Assembly: GCF_024220585.1 (NCBI RefSeq)
Contig: NZ_JAMXKF010000001.1
Coordinates: 1,312,033-1,376,032, forward strand
DNA length: 64,000 nucleotides
Origin: Dyadobacter diqingensis
GTDB taxonomy: Bacteria; Bacteroidota; Bacteroidia; Cytophagales; Spirosomataceae
Reading direction: 5' to 3'
The notes beneath the pieces were generated by a model that did no database searches, was not told the origin of the DNA, and saw only the letters and a program-made list of their open reading frames with translations. Positions 63,346 through 64,000 of this stretch are shown here, piece after piece (positions within the stretch are counted from its first letter, which is position 1; each line of letters opens with the position of its first letter). Position numbers and translations under genes: made by a program.

Positions 63346-64000
63346 ATGAACAAACACCTCCTACCCACCCTGCTCGTCACAGGTATGTCCCTTGGCACGG
63401 CCTGGGCAATCCGCGGACAATTTGGACATGAGCAAGGAGCCGCCTGGGCGGGCGGTATCGGCGCATTAAGTATTGTTTTACTGGCAAAACGGCAGGACTG
63501 GTATGCAAAAGTTTTTCAGCTGGCGCTTGTATCGGCCGCTGGCTGGGGTGTTACCGGCATCATCAGTTATGGTATCGTTGTTGGTTATGGCCGCGGTGTT
63601 GATTTTGGGAATGTCTATTACGGACTTTTGATGTTGTTTGTCATTGGCGGATTATTTGGTCTGCTTGGAGGAGGTTTATTTGGATTGATGCTTTCGGACC
63701 GTGAAGATCAACCCGTACTTTGGCACCGTCTCATTGTGGAAATGACCATCGGCGGACTGATTTTCTATTACCTGCTGATTGAGGAACTGGGCTGGCTCAT
63801 GACTCCTCCACGCTCCGAAGCCTGGGCAGCGTGTTTTGGCATGAGTGTCGCCATGTTCTGGTACATGATCCGGCATCAGCATTATGCTGCCTTAAGGCTT
63901 GCCATTTTTACAGGAGCGGGTGCCGCCTTTGGTTTTGCATTTGGCAATTTCCTGCAAGTGCTCGGTACCGTTTCGGAGATTAAGTTCAATTTCTGGAATG
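63346..64000 (+). CDS. multi-spanning membrane protein, N-terminal part
   Basis: The first 218 codons of a membrane protein that runs out of the window. The start MNKHLLPTLLVTGMSLGTAW leads into AIRGQFGHEQGAAWAGG and at least six hydrophobic segments, several very rich in Gly (GGLFGLLGGGLFGLML). The sequence looks like large Bacteroidota membrane proteins seen near sugar genes, whose function is not known to me. The ATG at 63346 is the first after the upstream gene (114 bases away). No signal peptide beyond the first membrane helix. Confidence 0.78.
   Translation, partial: MNKHLLPTLLVTGMSLGTAWAIRGQFGHEQGAAWAGGIGALSIVLLAKRQDWYAKVFQLALVSAAGWGVTGIISYGIVVGYGRGVDFGNVYYGLLMLFVIGGLFGLLGGGLFGLMLSDREDQPVLWHRLIVEMTIGGLIFYYLLIEELGWLMTPPRSEAWAACFGMSVAMFWYMIRHQHYAALRLAIFTGAGAAFGFAFGNFLQVLGTVSEIKFNFWN

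Overview
The window is a stretch of chromosome from a Gram-negative member of the Bacteroidota. It is most like the Cytophagales (Dyadobacter/Spirosoma relatives); the genus is a guess from gene style. Supporting signs are a SusC/SusD pair, further TonB-dependent receptors, a protein with a type IX secretion C-terminal domain, a TamB gene followed by an Omp85 lipoprotein of the TamL type, and promoters of the Bacteroidota form (TTTG, 19-21 bases, TAnnTTTG). No tRNA, rRNA, prophage, insertion sequence or CRISPR array was seen.

Layout. 1-8 kb: the end of a TonB-dependent receptor; an acetyltransferase plus a MarR-acetyltransferase fusion behind an 18-bp palindrome; a small unknown gene; a susC-susD operon with a clear promoter. 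8-11 kb: cysteine desulfurase and a secreted TlpA-like thioredoxin, then an intergenic region with three related ~33-bp motifs. 11-16 kb: a sugar operon (RhaT-type transporter, mutarotase-like lipoprotein, FG-GAP propeller, ketose 3-epimerase-like enzyme) with a palindrome-rich control region. 16-23 kb: a type IX-secreted FG-GAP protein, murF, the ahpC-ahpD antioxidant pair and ahcY. 23.0-23.9 kb: a non-coding array of five direct ~160-bp repeats with one inverted partial copy. 24-34 kb: mscS, lolA, a cassette for plant-type sugars (glucuronoyl esterase, FucP-type transporter, ROK kinase), ftsK, pyrD and a two-gene nucleotidyltransferase module resembling a toxin-antitoxin pair.

34-48 kb: a GH20 hexosaminidase, an outer-membrane receptor, a LolA-fold-like periplasmic protein, the overlapping tamB-tamL pair, methylmalonyl-CoA epimerase and rsgA. 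48-56 kb: a ROK repressor with its own candidate operator, Kdo transferase waaA, an unknown exported protein, lipA, metK and a fatty acid desaturase. 56-64 kb: an RND efflux pump and adaptor, small exported proteins, a DegT-type aminotransferase, an exported protein with a TonB-C-like domain, and the start of a multi-spanning membrane protein that leaves the window.

Most of the window is core metabolism and envelope assembly interleaved with carbohydrate-uptake modules. metK and ahcY cover two steps of the methyl cycle; ahpC and ahpD form a peroxide-reducing pair; tamBL, lolA, waaA and murF serve envelope assembly. The least explained items are the repeat array, the three-motif region at 11.1-11.3 kb, the control regions with palindromes, the nucleotidyltransferase pair and the RhaT-linked sugar operon.
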